Assembly (NCBI GenBank): GCA_029688995.1
Contig: JARULA010000002.1
Location: forward strand, 310,001-374,000
Direction: 5' to 3'
Source of the DNA: Marinilabiliaceae bacterium ANBcel2
GTDB taxonomy: Bacteria; Bacteroidota; Bacteroidia; Bacteroidales; Marinilabiliaceae
DNA: 64,000 nt
In this document: piece by piece, positions 44,669 to 53,439 of the stretch
Position numbering within the stretch: position 1 is the first letter of the stretch
Layout: each line of letters begins with the position of its first letter
The notes under the pieces: model-generated
Told to the model about the DNA's origin: nothing
Seen by the model: the letters and a program-made list of their open reading frames with translations, nothing else
Database searches by the model: none
Translations under genes and position numbers: made by a program

Positions 44669-47187
44669 TAATCCTTTTTATTATCTATAAAGTTTTCTAC
44701 TTTTTTTAAAAAAATATAGCCATTATCAATTAATAACTCTACCTGATTGACTATCTTTTTGAAATCACCCCTGTTTTCAATCTCTATTTCGGTATCTCTT
44801 AATTGTGCAGCAAACTTTTTAGCCCCTGCCTGACCGCTTCGTCCTGCCAAACGATGTACTATAAGAGATACTTTTTTAAGATCTTTCTTATTTAAACTCT
44901 CTTTTAGTTCGGTTAAATCATTTTTAGTCTCTTCATATATAGATGATAAAATCTCAATGAGCTCTTTTTCACTCCCTGTCATATCTATTAATGTTTGGGG
45001 ATTTAGTGCATCCTCTTTTTTTAACCTATTAAGACTATTGAAGTGATTGTTTAGTGTTGTTATAATATCTACCTCTTTAAAGGGCTTTTCTATTATACCT
45101 TTAAATCCCGATGATAATATTTTCTTTTGTTCATCTATAAGAGTTTGTGCTGTAAGGGCATAAATAGTAACATCTTTGGTTTTGGAGTAGGTATTACATA
45201 TATATTTACACAGTTCTGTTCCACTTATTCCGGGCATTCTTATATCTAAAAATATGATTGTTGGTTTTTGCAACAAACCGGATAAACTTTTAGCTAACTC
45301 CTCCCCGTTTTTAAAGGTGATAAGATCTATATTCCACTTTTTGAATATTGATTTGGCCAAATCTCTTATTGATTTATCATCATCTGTTAAAATAAAGTTG
45401 TATTTATTGTGATAAAAACTCTTCAATATTGCCGGCTTTATTGCATAATCTTTTGTCTTTTCTCCTACTGCAAAAGGGATTTCTACAGTGAATAGAGTTC
45501 CTTTACCGGGTGTGCTTATCACTTCTACATTTCCGTTTTTGGCTTCAACTATTTTTTTCACTATTGCTAAACCAAGTCCTGTTCCGCTACTGTTTTTCCC
45601 ATCTTTGTCGATAATAGTGTTATAGGGGTCAAATATTGAATTTAATTTATCAGAGTCAATGCCTTCTCCTGTATCTTTTACCAGTATGGTAATCTGCTTT
45701 GTTTTATCTGTCGATTTTTGCCTGTTCTCTTTTACTGTTAAGTTGATTTCTCCCTTTGATGTGAACTTAAGGGCATTTCCCAGAAGATTATATATTATCT
45801 GTTTTAGTTTAAATGGATCTCCCTTGAGAATTAGATCTTTATCGATAGAGTAGTTAAATTTTAAAGGTGTCATTTGCTTCTCACTTATGGGAGTAAAAGA
45901 GGTTGCTACAGATTGAACCGTTTTATAAAGATTAAAGTCTCTCTTTTCAATAATAATTTTTCCTGAAGTAACTTTAGAGTAATCGAGCACTTCATTTACA
46001 ACATCTAAAAGGTGTTCGGCCGAGCTGTATATTGGTTCAATATTTGATTTATTATTGTCCGATTTTATTAGCTGCTCGGCATAGCCATATATTGTTTGCA
46101 GTGGTGTTCTTATTTCATGGCTCATATTAGAGAGAAACTGTTTTCGTGCTTCAGCTTCATTTTGTGCTTTTTGATGAGCTATCTCCAGCTTTTTTCGGTA
46201 AGATGCCGATTTTGAGATATCTGCAGCCATTAATATGGCTAGAATTACTGTAATAGCTATGAATATTAAGATTATGTGATTGAGCCTTTCAATTGTTGTT
46301 CCTGCAATGTTAAATGTATTTCTGGTTTCTGCTCTTAACCTGCCTATTTCGGTCTGTTCTAAATCATTAATAATATTTATAATCTCATGTATTAGTCTGC
46401 TGTTTGTGTTAATAAGATGAAGCTCTTGTTGTTTGATAAGTGCAGATTGTTTAAGGTATTGGGAGTGCAGACTGTCAATGCGGCTTTCCCAAATTGCTAT
46501 AAGCGTATCGGGATAATTAGGGGCTATTGTGTCGTAGGATATTTTTGTAGCGGTATCGGTAGTTATATCGTAGCTTATAATTTCAGTGAGTTCTTGAGGA
46601 GCCCGGTTAAAAAGGCGCTTAAAAAAACCGGCTCTCTCTTCCCTTATTGTATCAACTTTAGTTTCAGTTGTTGTTGTTACTGTCTCTTTTTGTACTATTG
46701 CCGGAGGAGTATGTATGTTTACATCTGCGCTATCTTTAATTGATTTATCTAAAAACTCTTTTATATCCGGATTTTTGTTGTGGCGATATTGCAGCTCTAG
46801 AAAATTTGTAAAGAGGCTCTCTCTCTGTTGCAGTAAGGAGTCTATCTGTTTTATTTTTGTTTGTTGATATTCATCGTTATCGAAGAGAATTTTTAAGGTG
46901 TCGATTGTATGGAAAGCAGCATCTGACTCTCTCATAAAGTCATGAGATGGATTTCTTCTTATACTTGCAGCATCTTCATGTTGAAAGTGATTTAATTGAG
47001 AGACTTCTCTGAATAGTTTATTTACTTTAGTTAATTTTTCATTTGGTTGGGCTATTTTATTTATGTTAGTTGTTATCTCATCAAATGCCAGTTCTATTGC
47101 TGCATGAATTAGCAACACAGTTGCCAGTCCGGCCACCGTAGTTAACACAACTTTCCATATTAGTGATATATTTATGTTTTTATTCAT
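44665..47187 (-). CDS. Hybrid sensor histidine kinase with receiver and Hpt domains
   Basis: An 840-residue membrane kinase. Two helices (about 9-30 and 304-322) bracket a periplasmic, helix-rich sensor region of roughly 270 residues. The cytoplasmic part has HisKA with H357 in NMSHEIRTP, a HATPase domain with GTGLGLAIVKKIVE, a receiver with D648 in FLDIRMPGISG, and a C-terminal Hpt domain with H778 in IVHRLAGRSGQ. So the full His-Asp-His relay is in one chain, able to phosphorylate a separate regulator; the convergent NtrC-type regulator is the obvious candidate. The sensed signal is not evident. Confidence 0.92.
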   Translation of the reverse strand: MNKNINISLIWKVVLTTVAGLATVLLIHAAIELAFDEITTNINKIAQPNEKLTKVNKLFREVSQLNHFQHEDAASIRRNPSHDFMRESDAAFHTIDTLKILFDNDEYQQTKIKQIDSLLQQRESLFTNFLELQYRHNKNPDIKEFLDKSIKDSADVNIHTPPAIVQKETVTTTTETKVDTIREERAGFFKRLFNRAPQELTEIISYDITTDTATKISYDTIAPNYPDTLIAIWESRIDSLHSQYLKQSALIKQQELHLINTNSRLIHEIINIINDLEQTEIGRLRAETRNTFNIAGTTIERLNHIILIFIAITVILAILMAADISKSASYRKKLEIAHQKAQNEAEARKQFLSNMSHEIRTPLQTIYGYAEQLIKSDNNKSNIEPIYSSAEHLLDVVNEVLDYSKVTSGKIIIEKRDFNLYKTVQSVATSFTPISEKQMTPLKFNYSIDKDLILKGDPFKLKQIIYNLLGNALKFTSKGEINLTVKENRQKSTDKTKQITILVKDTGEGIDSDKLNSIFDPYNTIIDKDGKNSSGTGLGLAIVKKIVEAKNGNVEVISTPGKGTLFTVEIPFAVGEKTKDYAIKPAILKSFYHNKYNFILTDDDKSIRDLAKSIFKKWNIDLITFKNGEELAKSLSGLLQKPTIIFLDIRMPGISGTELCKYICNTYSKTKDVTIYALTAQTLIDEQKKILSSGFKGIIEKPFKEVDIITTLNNHFNSLNRLKKEDALNPQTLIDMTGSEKELIEILSSIYEETKNDLTELKESLNKKDLKKVSLIVHRLAGRSGQAGAKKFAAQLRDTEIEIENRGDFKKIVNQVELLIDNGYIFLKKVENFIDNKKDY

Positions 47188-47240
47188 AAGCAGCCTTTAT
47201 ATGCTTTATATTTTTATCTACTTAACATCAATATTATAAA

Positions 47241-47285
47241 AAAAACGAAACAGAAGCATATTTAATTGCTACCTGTTTCGTTTTT
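47241..47285. terminator. Terminator after osmC (end of the lar operon)
   Basis: AAAAACGAAACAG and CTGTTTCGTTTTT form a perfect 13-bp stem with a 19-base loop that holds a second short pairing (AGCA / TGCT). On the minus strand it follows osmC by 25 bp and supplies a T-tract; it is nearly symmetric. Confidence 0.8.
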
Positions 47286-47309
47286 AAACTTTAAATTGTG
47301 ACCGTGCCC

Positions 47310-47723
47310 CTATTTAATTTTAATCTCAGTCTCTATTGGTATAACTTCTTTGTAAAGAGCAGAGACTCCACAATATTTTTCTTCTGATAAATCTACAGCT
47401 CTTTGTAGTTTATCTTGAGGTAAATCTTTACCCGAAAACTCATATATAACTTTCATGTTTTTATAGGTTTTGGGATGCTCTTCACTTAACTCTCCTTCTA
47501 CTTTTATTTCTAGGTTATCGAACTTAACTCTCATTTTTTTTAACATTGAAACCACATCCATGCCTGTGCATCCTGCTAGTGCTAAAAGCATAAAAGGTTT
47601 TGGCCTTGGCCCTTTGTTTTCGCCTCCTACCTCGGGAGATGCATCTATAATTAATTTATGGCCATCCATCTCTGTTTCAAATGCCATATTTTCCTGCCAT
47701 TTTATTGTAACATCACTTTTCAT
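47310..47723 (-). CDS. OsmC family peroxiredoxin-like protein
   Basis: A 137-residue OsmC/YhfA-type protein. The first thiol cysteine lies in LLALAGCTGMDVVSML (about residue 52) and the second in EEKYCGVSALYK (about 117), the two-cysteine pair of organic hydroperoxide reductase relatives. This subgroup (YhfA-like) has no proven substrate. It lies 30 bp after larC on the same strand and ends at a strong terminator, so it is probably the last gene of the lar operon. Confidence 0.88.
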   Translation of the reverse strand: MKSDVTIKWQENMAFETEMDGHKLIIDASPEVGGENKGPRPKPFMLLALAGCTGMDVVSMLKKMRVKFDNLEIKVEGELSEEHPKTYKNMKVIYEFSGKDLPQDKLQRAVDLSEEKYCGVSALYKEVIPIETEIKIK

Positions 47724-47753
47724 AATATTTTATTTTAAAGGTTTAATTTATAC

Positions 47754-48548
47754 TTATTTGTAAAGCATTATTTTTAAAGGGGGTATGGGCAGCTCTTTAG
47801 TTCCTCTTGACTGTCCCGTAGTATAGAGATCATTTTTTGGCTCCTCTGTTAGTTCATTTGCTTTTAATGCACATAATATTGCTGCTCCTGTCGGGGTAAA
47901 GAGTTCACTGTTTACTGGGCCTTCCTGAACCGGGATGTTTTTATTATCAATCATTACCTGTGTAGCGGGTGCAGGTATCTTTACTGTTCCGTGAGAGAAA
48001 CTTATTGAGCCTCCCCCATAACTCACAGGTGCTATAAGTTTTGCCGTAATTGGAGTTTTAAGATTTGATAAACCTGTAACAGCTCCCATTATATCTATTA
48101 ATATATCTTGAGCCTCGTGCAGCCATGCTTTTGGCTCCTTTTTATTTTGGTTAAACTCTGTAGCGTCATGGTGGTGATGGTGATGATGATTATCCATCTT
48201 AAAATCATAAGTTGAATGGGCGATATTTTCGGCCTCTATAAGATTTGATAATATATCATAGCCCAATTGTTGATATTGCGTGGGAATATCTGATATTTTA
48301 AAGAGCTCTGTTAATAACTCTTTTGCTTTTATTGATGACAGGTGTCCGTGGTGATGCTCAATCTCTATTAACAGGCGGGATGACTTGTCGGTTGTTAATA
48401 GATGTGTTACAGAAGCTTTTCCTATCATTTCTGCTGCTTTTTGCATTGATTTTGTTACATATACTTCATCGGCTCCTGCATTTATTAATGCTGCTGCAAA
48501 CATGTCCCCGGCAAAACCACCTGTAGGGTCGATTATTAATTTGTGCAT
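47754..48548 (-). CDS. larC: Nickel pincer cofactor biosynthesis protein LarC, N-terminal (LarC1) part only
   Basis: A 264-residue LarC homologue. LarC inserts nickel into the pyridinium dithiocarboxylate cofactor of lactate racemase using CTP. Present: the N-terminal DPTGGFAGDMFAAALINAGA, a metal-binding HHHGHLS, a histidine run at residues 121-127, and the ELFTPTGAAILCAL motif. Full-length LarC continues about 130-150 residues into a second domain with a NIDDM-type motif; here the stop follows PPLKIMLYK and the next gene begins 30 bp later. A frameshift into that domain is ruled out locally. It overlaps larB by 13 bp. Whether it is active without domain 2 is unknown. Confidence 0.88.
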   Translation of the reverse strand: MHKLIIDPTGGFAGDMFAAALINAGADEVYVTKSMQKAAEMIGKASVTHLLTTDKSSRLLIEIEHHHGHLSSIKAKELLTELFKISDIPTQYQQLGYDILSNLIEAENIAHSTYDFKMDNHHHHHHHDATEFNQNKKEPKAWLHEAQDILIDIMGAVTGLSNLKTPITAKLIAPVSYGGGSISFSHGTVKIPAPATQVMIDNKNIPVQEGPVNSELFTPTGAAILCALKANELTEEPKNDLYTTGQSRGTKELPIPPLKIMLYK

Positions 48549-49285
48549 ATATCTCTGTTTTTAGTTATTAATCCGGTTATTATTGCCGCTCTTACCCCTC
48601 CGTCAATGTTTACCACTGCAAGATTTGGGGCACAGGAAGCCAACATTGAGGTAAGGGCTGCCTCTTTTGCTCTAAACCCATATCCTACCGATGTTGGTAC
48701 ACCTATTACAGGCAGGCTTACCAGAGATGCGACGAATGGGGCAAGGGCACCTTCCATTCCCGCTACTACTATTACAGATGACACATCCCTCTCTATACCT
48801 GTTTTTACGGCATCGAGCACTCTGGTGGGGTGTGCTATGCCTCTATCTTCAAAAATGAGCGGCTCAACACCTAAACTTTTTAATGTTAAAAGAGATTCTG
48901 TTGCAACCGGGTGATCTGCTGCTCCTGCACTTATAACCAATACTGCCCCTTTTGGTTCAGGCATATCCCCTATCACTATCAGGTTAGGGGATATATTAAT
49001 CTGGTGGCTCTTTTTATAATGTTCGTTAATCTCTTTATTAAATGGTGATCGCGATATCAGAACTCTGGGATATTCCTTTAACAGAGTGTCGGTAATTTCA
49101 ATTGTCTGTTTTTTCGACTTATATTCTCCATATATTATTTCTGGAATTCCTATACGTGTTTCACGATTAACATCGGCGATATAGTTACTTGCTGTTTCAA
49201 GCCAGTTTAAAGAAAACTCTTTTTTAGCCTCCTTTTTTGTTATCTCACCCTTCTCTATTTTGTCATATAAATCATCAAATGTCAT
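48536..49285 (-). CDS. larB: Nickel pincer cofactor biosynthesis protein LarB
   Basis: A 249-residue LarB, which carboxylates and hydrolyses nicotinic acid adenine dinucleotide in the first step of the pincer cofactor pathway. The C-terminal half is related to PurE: ISAGAADHPVATESLLTL, VIVVAGMEGALAPFVASLV, and the end PTSVGYGFRAKEAALTSML with a NIDGGVRAA motif. Length is normal. It overlaps larE by four bases (ATGA) and larC by 13, so the three are translationally coupled. Confidence 0.95.
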   Translation of the reverse strand: MTFDDLYDKIEKGEITKKEAKKEFSLNWLETASNYIADVNRETRIGIPEIIYGEYKSKKQTIEITDTLLKEYPRVLISRSPFNKEINEHYKKSHQINISPNLIVIGDMPEPKGAVLVISAGAADHPVATESLLTLKSLGVEPLIFEDRGIAHPTRVLDAVKTGIERDVSSVIVVAGMEGALAPFVASLVSLPVIGVPTSVGYGFRAKEAALTSMLASCAPNLAVVNIDGGVRAAIITGLITKNRDICTN

Positions 49286-50067
49286 AAGTTTCTTATTTGG
49301 TCAAACATATTTTTTCTTGTTCCTTCTAAATCTAAAGTTACAAAAACTGCAATTTTTTTACCTTTGTTTATTATCTCATCTTTTAGTGGTTGTTTACAGA
49401 GAAGTTCAAGGGTATTGTCGTTTCCCGGTTCTATTCTCAAGTGATTATGATCATCTATTCGGCATCTTATCTTATAATCTTGAGTCTCTTTTATAATAGA
49501 TAGTTCAAGTTCTCTTAACAACTCTATTTTTTGTTTATCTATACCTAAATCATAATTGAATCGGGTTGCCATGCAGCCTTCAAGATTTGCCAGATATGGG
49601 TCAGCTCCCATTTTAATTGCCATTTCTGCAGCTTCTGTAGCTGAAATATTGAGGCGTGCCAGTGGAGAAATTACTCCCTCTTTTTTTATTGCTTTTAATC
49701 CCGGGCGGTATGATGATGAGTCGCTTAGATTGCTGCCATCAAAAAGTGGAGCATCCTTATACTCTTTAACTTTTTTTATCAACTCATTTTTGCAAAAGAA
49801 GCATCGCTCAACACTGTTTTTTAAAACTTTTTTACCGGGATTTAATTTTATTGTTTTAACCTTTTTACACCCCATATTTCGTGCCTGTTTTTCAATTATC
49901 TCTTTTGTGGCTCTATTGAATCCATTATCAAGCCATATTGGCTCTATTTCTACATTTGCCTCTACGGCAGCACCCAGTATCGCGCTGCTATCGAATCCGC
50001 CTGAATAGAGCAGTATAGCCTTGCCGTTTTTTTTAAGAAAATCGATTAATAGTCTCTTTTTTTGCAT
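49282..50067 (-). CDS. larE: Nickel pincer cofactor biosynthesis sulfurtransferase LarE
   Basis: A 261-residue PP-loop ATPase that adds sulfur to the cofactor precursor. The ATP loop is LLYSGGFDSSAI (about 19-30). Three cysteines stand out: C89 and C92 in RCFFCKNEL, and C165 in GCMATRFNYD, the position of the sacrificial cysteine in LarE. Two modes are known in the family, self-sacrifice of that cysteine or iron-sulfur-cluster use with three cysteines; this sequence could fit either. First gene of the lar operon, start ATG 50067. Confidence 0.93.
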   Translation of the reverse strand: MQKKRLLIDFLKKNGKAILLYSGGFDSSAILGAAVEANVEIEPIWLDNGFNRATKEIIEKQARNMGCKKVKTIKLNPGKKVLKNSVERCFFCKNELIKKVKEYKDAPLFDGSNLSDSSSYRPGLKAIKKEGVISPLARLNISATEAAEMAIKMGADPYLANLEGCMATRFNYDLGIDKQKIELLRELELSIIKETQDYKIRCRIDDHNHLRIEPGNDNTLELLCKQPLKDEIINKGKKIAVFVTLDLEGTRKNMFDQIRNL

Positions 50068-50276
50068 ATGACAACAGTTTATACTATTTGTAAACAGATA
50101 ATTTGCATCTATGTTTACTCTCTTAATATTATATAATATCTAAATAGGTTTATCATTATATTTTTGTTTTTTTGAAATATTTGATGAAAATTTGAAAGTT
50201 CATAATAAGTATTTTTTCCGGAGATAATGACTGGCAGCCGGTATTTTTTATTTAGAAACTCTATTATTTGAATTGT

Positions 50277-51926
50277 ATGGAAGCGAATGGTTATATTTCA
50301 ATGGTGAAGGATGTGATTGAAAATCATGCAGATAAAACTGCCTTTACCGATTTTAAAGGTGAGAGCTATACGTTTAGGGAGGTTGGTGAGAGAATATATA
50401 AACTTCACTGCGTATATAAAGAGTTAGGTATTAAAAAGGGCGATAAAATAGCCCTTATTGGTCGTAATATGTCGAACTGGGGTATTACATATATTTCAGT
50501 TATAACTTATGGAGCTGTTGTTGTGCCAATACTTCCCGATTTTCACTCAAACGATATTCATCATATTGTAAACCATTCAGAGTCGGATTTGCTTTTTGCT
50601 ACCGATTTGATGTATGATAAGGTCGATGAGACTCAAATATCAAGAGTTAAAGGCATTATATCATTAAACAGTTTTACCCCTATATATGATAAAAAGGGGA
50701 GAGTTGAAAAGGCTTTAAGAAAGGGAGAAGATAAGGCAGGCAAGAATAGTTATGTTTTTGATGTTAAGTGTATAGACTACTGTAAGGTTAAGGCCGATGA
50801 GGTTATAGTTCTCTCTTATACTTCGGGAACCTCGGGCTTTTCTAAAGGTGTGCTTTTACCACACAGGAGTATTTGGTCAAATGTTAAGTATGCCTGTGAT
50901 ACTTTTGATATTGTGGCAGGTGAGCGCATTGTTTCTTTTTTGCCCATGGCTCATGCATATGGGTGTCTTTTTGAGTTTTTATGGCCTTTTATTACCGGGT
51001 GTCATATAACATTCCTTACCCGTACTCCTTCACCCCAAATAATTACAGAGGCTTTTAGAAAGGTAAAACCTGCATTAGTTCTCTCGGTTCCGCTGATTCT
51101 TGAAAAGATTTTTAAAAAGCGGATTATGCCAAAACTTGAGAAACCCGTATTAAAAACTGCTCTTAAAATACCTGTAGTTAATAAACTGCTTTATGAGAAG
51201 GTGAAAAATAGTTTAGTGGAAGTTTTTGGAGGAGAATTTAGAGAAGTTGTAATAGGGGGTGCTGCACTTAATAAAGATGTGGAGATGTTTTTAAAAAAGA
51301 TTGAGTTTCCCGTAACAGTAGGGTATGGCATGACAGAGACCGGACCGTTAATTAGTTATGCTCCCTGGCAGGAGTCAAGATTAACTTCAGCAGGTCGTAT
51401 TGTTGACCGTATGCAGGTACGAATAGATAGTAATGATCCGTTCAACGAGGTGGGTGAGATACAGGTGAAGGGAGAAAATATATTAATTGGTTACTATAAA
51501 AATAAGGAGGCTACCAATGAAATATTTACCGAAGATGGATGGGTTAAGACTGGAGATCTTGGTGTAATTGATGAAGATAACTTTATTTATATAAAGGGTC
51601 GAAGTAAAAATATGATTCTTGGCCCATCTGGTCAAAACATCTATCCCGAAGAGATTGAGGCTGTTATATCGAATATGGATATTGTTCAGGAGTGTCTTGT
51701 TCGTGACAGGGATGGTAAAATTGAAGCGCTTATTTATCCCGATTATGAGGTTTGTGAAGATATAGGGTTTGATAATAATAATCAGATAGAAAGGGAGTTG
51801 CAAAAGTTAAAGCGTGAAGTTAATCAACAGTTGCCTGCATTTATGCCGGTAGGATTAATGACACTTTATCCCGAAGAGTTTGAGAAAACTCCCAAGAAGA
51901 GCATTAAGCGGTATAAATATATGTAG
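50277..51926 (+). CDS. AMP-forming acyl-CoA synthetase (long-chain fatty acid-CoA ligase type)
   Basis: A 549-residue ANL-superfamily ligase that activates a carboxylic acid as an acyl-adenylate and then a CoA thioester. It has the P-loop SYTSGTSGFSKGV, the A5 motif VGYGMTETGPL, the TGDLG hinge region, and the C-terminal lid with GRSKNMILGPSGQNIYPEEIE and a final catalytic lysine in KTPKKSIKRYKYM. It resembles fatty-acid ligases (FadD/AAE style). The start is ATG 50277; TTG lies three codons before. ispD begins on the base after its stop codon, so the two are cotranscribed. Confidence 0.92.
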   Translation: MEANGYISMVKDVIENHADKTAFTDFKGESYTFREVGERIYKLHCVYKELGIKKGDKIALIGRNMSNWGITYISVITYGAVVVPILPDFHSNDIHHIVNHSESDLLFATDLMYDKVDETQISRVKGIISLNSFTPIYDKKGRVEKALRKGEDKAGKNSYVFDVKCIDYCKVKADEVIVLSYTSGTSGFSKGVLLPHRSIWSNVKYACDTFDIVAGERIVSFLPMAHAYGCLFEFLWPFITGCHITFLTRTPSPQIITEAFRKVKPALVLSVPLILEKIFKKRIMPKLEKPVLKTALKIPVVNKLLYEKVKNSLVEVFGGEFREVVIGGAALNKDVEMFLKKIEFPVTVGYGMTETGPLISYAPWQESRLTSAGRIVDRMQVRIDSNDPFNEVGEIQVKGENILIGYYKNKEATNEIFTEDGWVKTGDLGVIDEDNFIYIKGRSKNMILGPSGQNIYPEEIEAVISNMDIVQECLVRDRDGKIEALIYPDYEVCEDIGFDNNNQIERELQKLKREVNQQLPAFMPVGLMTLYPEEFEKTPKKSIKRYKYM

Positions 51927-52601
51927 ATGGTAAAGAGTGTTATAATTGTAGCTGGTGGAAAAGGAGTTAGAATGGGAGGAGATATTCCAAAACAATTTTT
52001 ATTGTTGGGAGGTTCTCCTCTTTTAATGCATACAATTAACAGGTTTAGTGATGCGGGTTTTGATAATATTGTTTTGGTTTTACCATCTCCTGAGTTACAA
52101 AAGTATTGGAAAGAGCTTTGTGATCACTATAGTTATGGTGTTGAGCATATTGTTGCCGAAGGTGGAGAGACAAGATTTCACAGTGTGCAAAATGGGCTGC
52201 AATTTGTTGATGAGTCAGGATATATTGCAGTTCATGACGGGGTTCGTCCCTTTGTTTCTTATGATACTATAGAGAGAGTGGTTGATGAGGTTTTAAAGAG
52301 TGATGCTGTTATTCCCGTTGTTGAGATGATAGAGTCGTTGCGAGAGATCTCAAATGAGGAGTCAAGATCATGTGATCGCACCTCGTTCTGCATAGTTCAA
52401 ACTCCACAAATATTCAAAGGAGAGGTTTTAAAAAAAGCATATCAACAAACTTTCAGGTCGACATTTACCGATGATGCCACTGTTGTTGAAGCTGCAGGTT
52501 ATGAGATAACCCTTGTTAAAGGGAACATGGAAAATATAAAAATAACAACTCCATTTGATTTTGTTGTGGCTGAGGCATTACTAAAAGAGAAACTCTTTTA
52601 A
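51927..52601 (+). CDS. ispD: 2-C-methyl-D-erythritol 4-phosphate cytidylyltransferase
   Basis: A 224-residue IspD, which makes CDP-methylerythritol in the MEP pathway. The N-terminal nucleotide loop is VAGGKGVRMGGDIPKQFL, followed by IVAEGGETRFHSVQNGL, the HDGVRPFV motif, and the closing TDDATVVEAAGYEITLVKGNMENIKITTPFD. All catalytic landmarks are intact. No spacer separates it from the acyl-CoA ligase. It meets the convergent metal-ABC permease gene one base beyond its stop. Confidence 0.96.
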   Translation: MVKSVIIVAGGKGVRMGGDIPKQFLLLGGSPLLMHTINRFSDAGFDNIVLVLPSPELQKYWKELCDHYSYGVEHIVAEGGETRFHSVQNGLQFVDESGYIAVHDGVRPFVSYDTIERVVDEVLKSDAVIPVVEMIESLREISNEESRSCDRTSFCIVQTPQIFKGEVLKKAYQQTFRSTFTDDATVVEAAGYEITLVKGNMENIKITTPFDFVVAEALLKEKLF

Positions 52602-52602
52602 A

Positions 52603-53436
52603 CTATCGCATCTTTTGTTTTTTTAACTCTACTGCTACTACCAATGCTTTTATTATTAAGAATTGAATGGTGAGCATAAATATGATGGCTGCACCGGAAG
52701 GGATGTTAAAGTGATTGGCTATAAACAGTCCTGATAATGATCCAAGCAAACCCCAGAGTATAGAGAGGGGAATGATACGGTTAAAACTGTTAGTGAACAG
52801 CATAGCTGTTGATTGTGGAATGGTAAAAAGGCTTAGCACCAGAATAATTCCCATGGCACGAATACTAATAACAATGGCAAGTGCTACAAGTATTGCCATG
52901 GTATATCGAAAGAAAGTAACATGAATACCGTTGATTTTTGAAAATTCTGGATCGAAAGCTGAATATATAATGGGTCTATACCAGACTAGAAAAAAAATGG
53001 CAGTAGCAAGAGTAATTATCAGCATAATAATGATATCGGATTTTCCCACAGACAAGATACTTCCAAAGAGAAAACTTATTAGGTTTGGAGTGTATCCCGG
53101 GGTCATAAAAACAAAAATAATTCCCACAGCCATTCCCAGAGACCATAGAATTGCGATAGCACTATCCTCTCGCACTTTCCCTTTATTTGAAATCCACTCA
53201 ATACTTGTACTGGTAAGGATGGCAAATAGAGCTGCTCCAAGAAATGGATTTAACCCAAGAAAATAAGCGATGCCAATCCCCCCAAAAGAAGCATGAGTAA
53301 TACCCCCACTTATGAAGACAATTTTTCGGGAAACTATATAGGTCCCGATCATAGCTGCCAAAATGCTAATTAGTACCGATGCCATTAATGCATTTTGAAA
53401 AAAGGTATATTGAAACAGTGATATAAAATCGGTCAT
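52603..53436 (-). CDS. znuB: Metal ABC transporter permease, ZnuB/MntB-like
   Basis: A 277-residue integral membrane permease of the ABC-3 family with about eight helices; FISGGITHASFGGIGIAYFLG and MTPGYTPNLISFLFG are typical. It forms the channel for zinc or manganese imported by the adjacent binding protein and ATPase. It is the third gene of the operon, three bases after the ATPase gene. Family members for Zn and Mn cannot be separated by sequence reading here. Confidence 0.9.
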   Translation of the reverse strand: MTDFISLFQYTFFQNALMASVLISILAAMIGTYIVSRKIVFISGGITHASFGGIGIAYFLGLNPFLGAALFAILTSTSIEWISNKGKVREDSAIAILWSLGMAVGIIFVFMTPGYTPNLISFLFGSILSVGKSDIIIMLIITLATAIFFLVWYRPIIYSAFDPEFSKINGIHVTFFRYTMAILVALAIVISIRAMGIILVLSLFTIPQSTAMLFTNSFNRIIPLSILWGLLGSLSGLFIANHFNIPSGAAIIFMLTIQFLIIKALVVAVELKKQKMR

Positions 53437-53439
53437 TTT

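Noticed and set aside
47772-47778. Canonical -1 frameshift heptamer (TTTAAAA, in phase) near the end of larC on the minus strand
   Set aside because: In Lactobacillus a frameshift joins LarC1 and LarC2, so I read the -1 frame. It adds only about nine residues before a stop, and no LarC2-like sequence exists before osmC.
49556-50008. 150-codon open frame antisense to larE
   Set aside because: LarE on the other strand has intact PP-loop and cysteine motifs. The antisense product resembles no family.
52931-53266. 111-codon open frame antisense to the metal permease gene
   Set aside because: A shadow of a membrane-protein gene; strongly biased composition and no motif.
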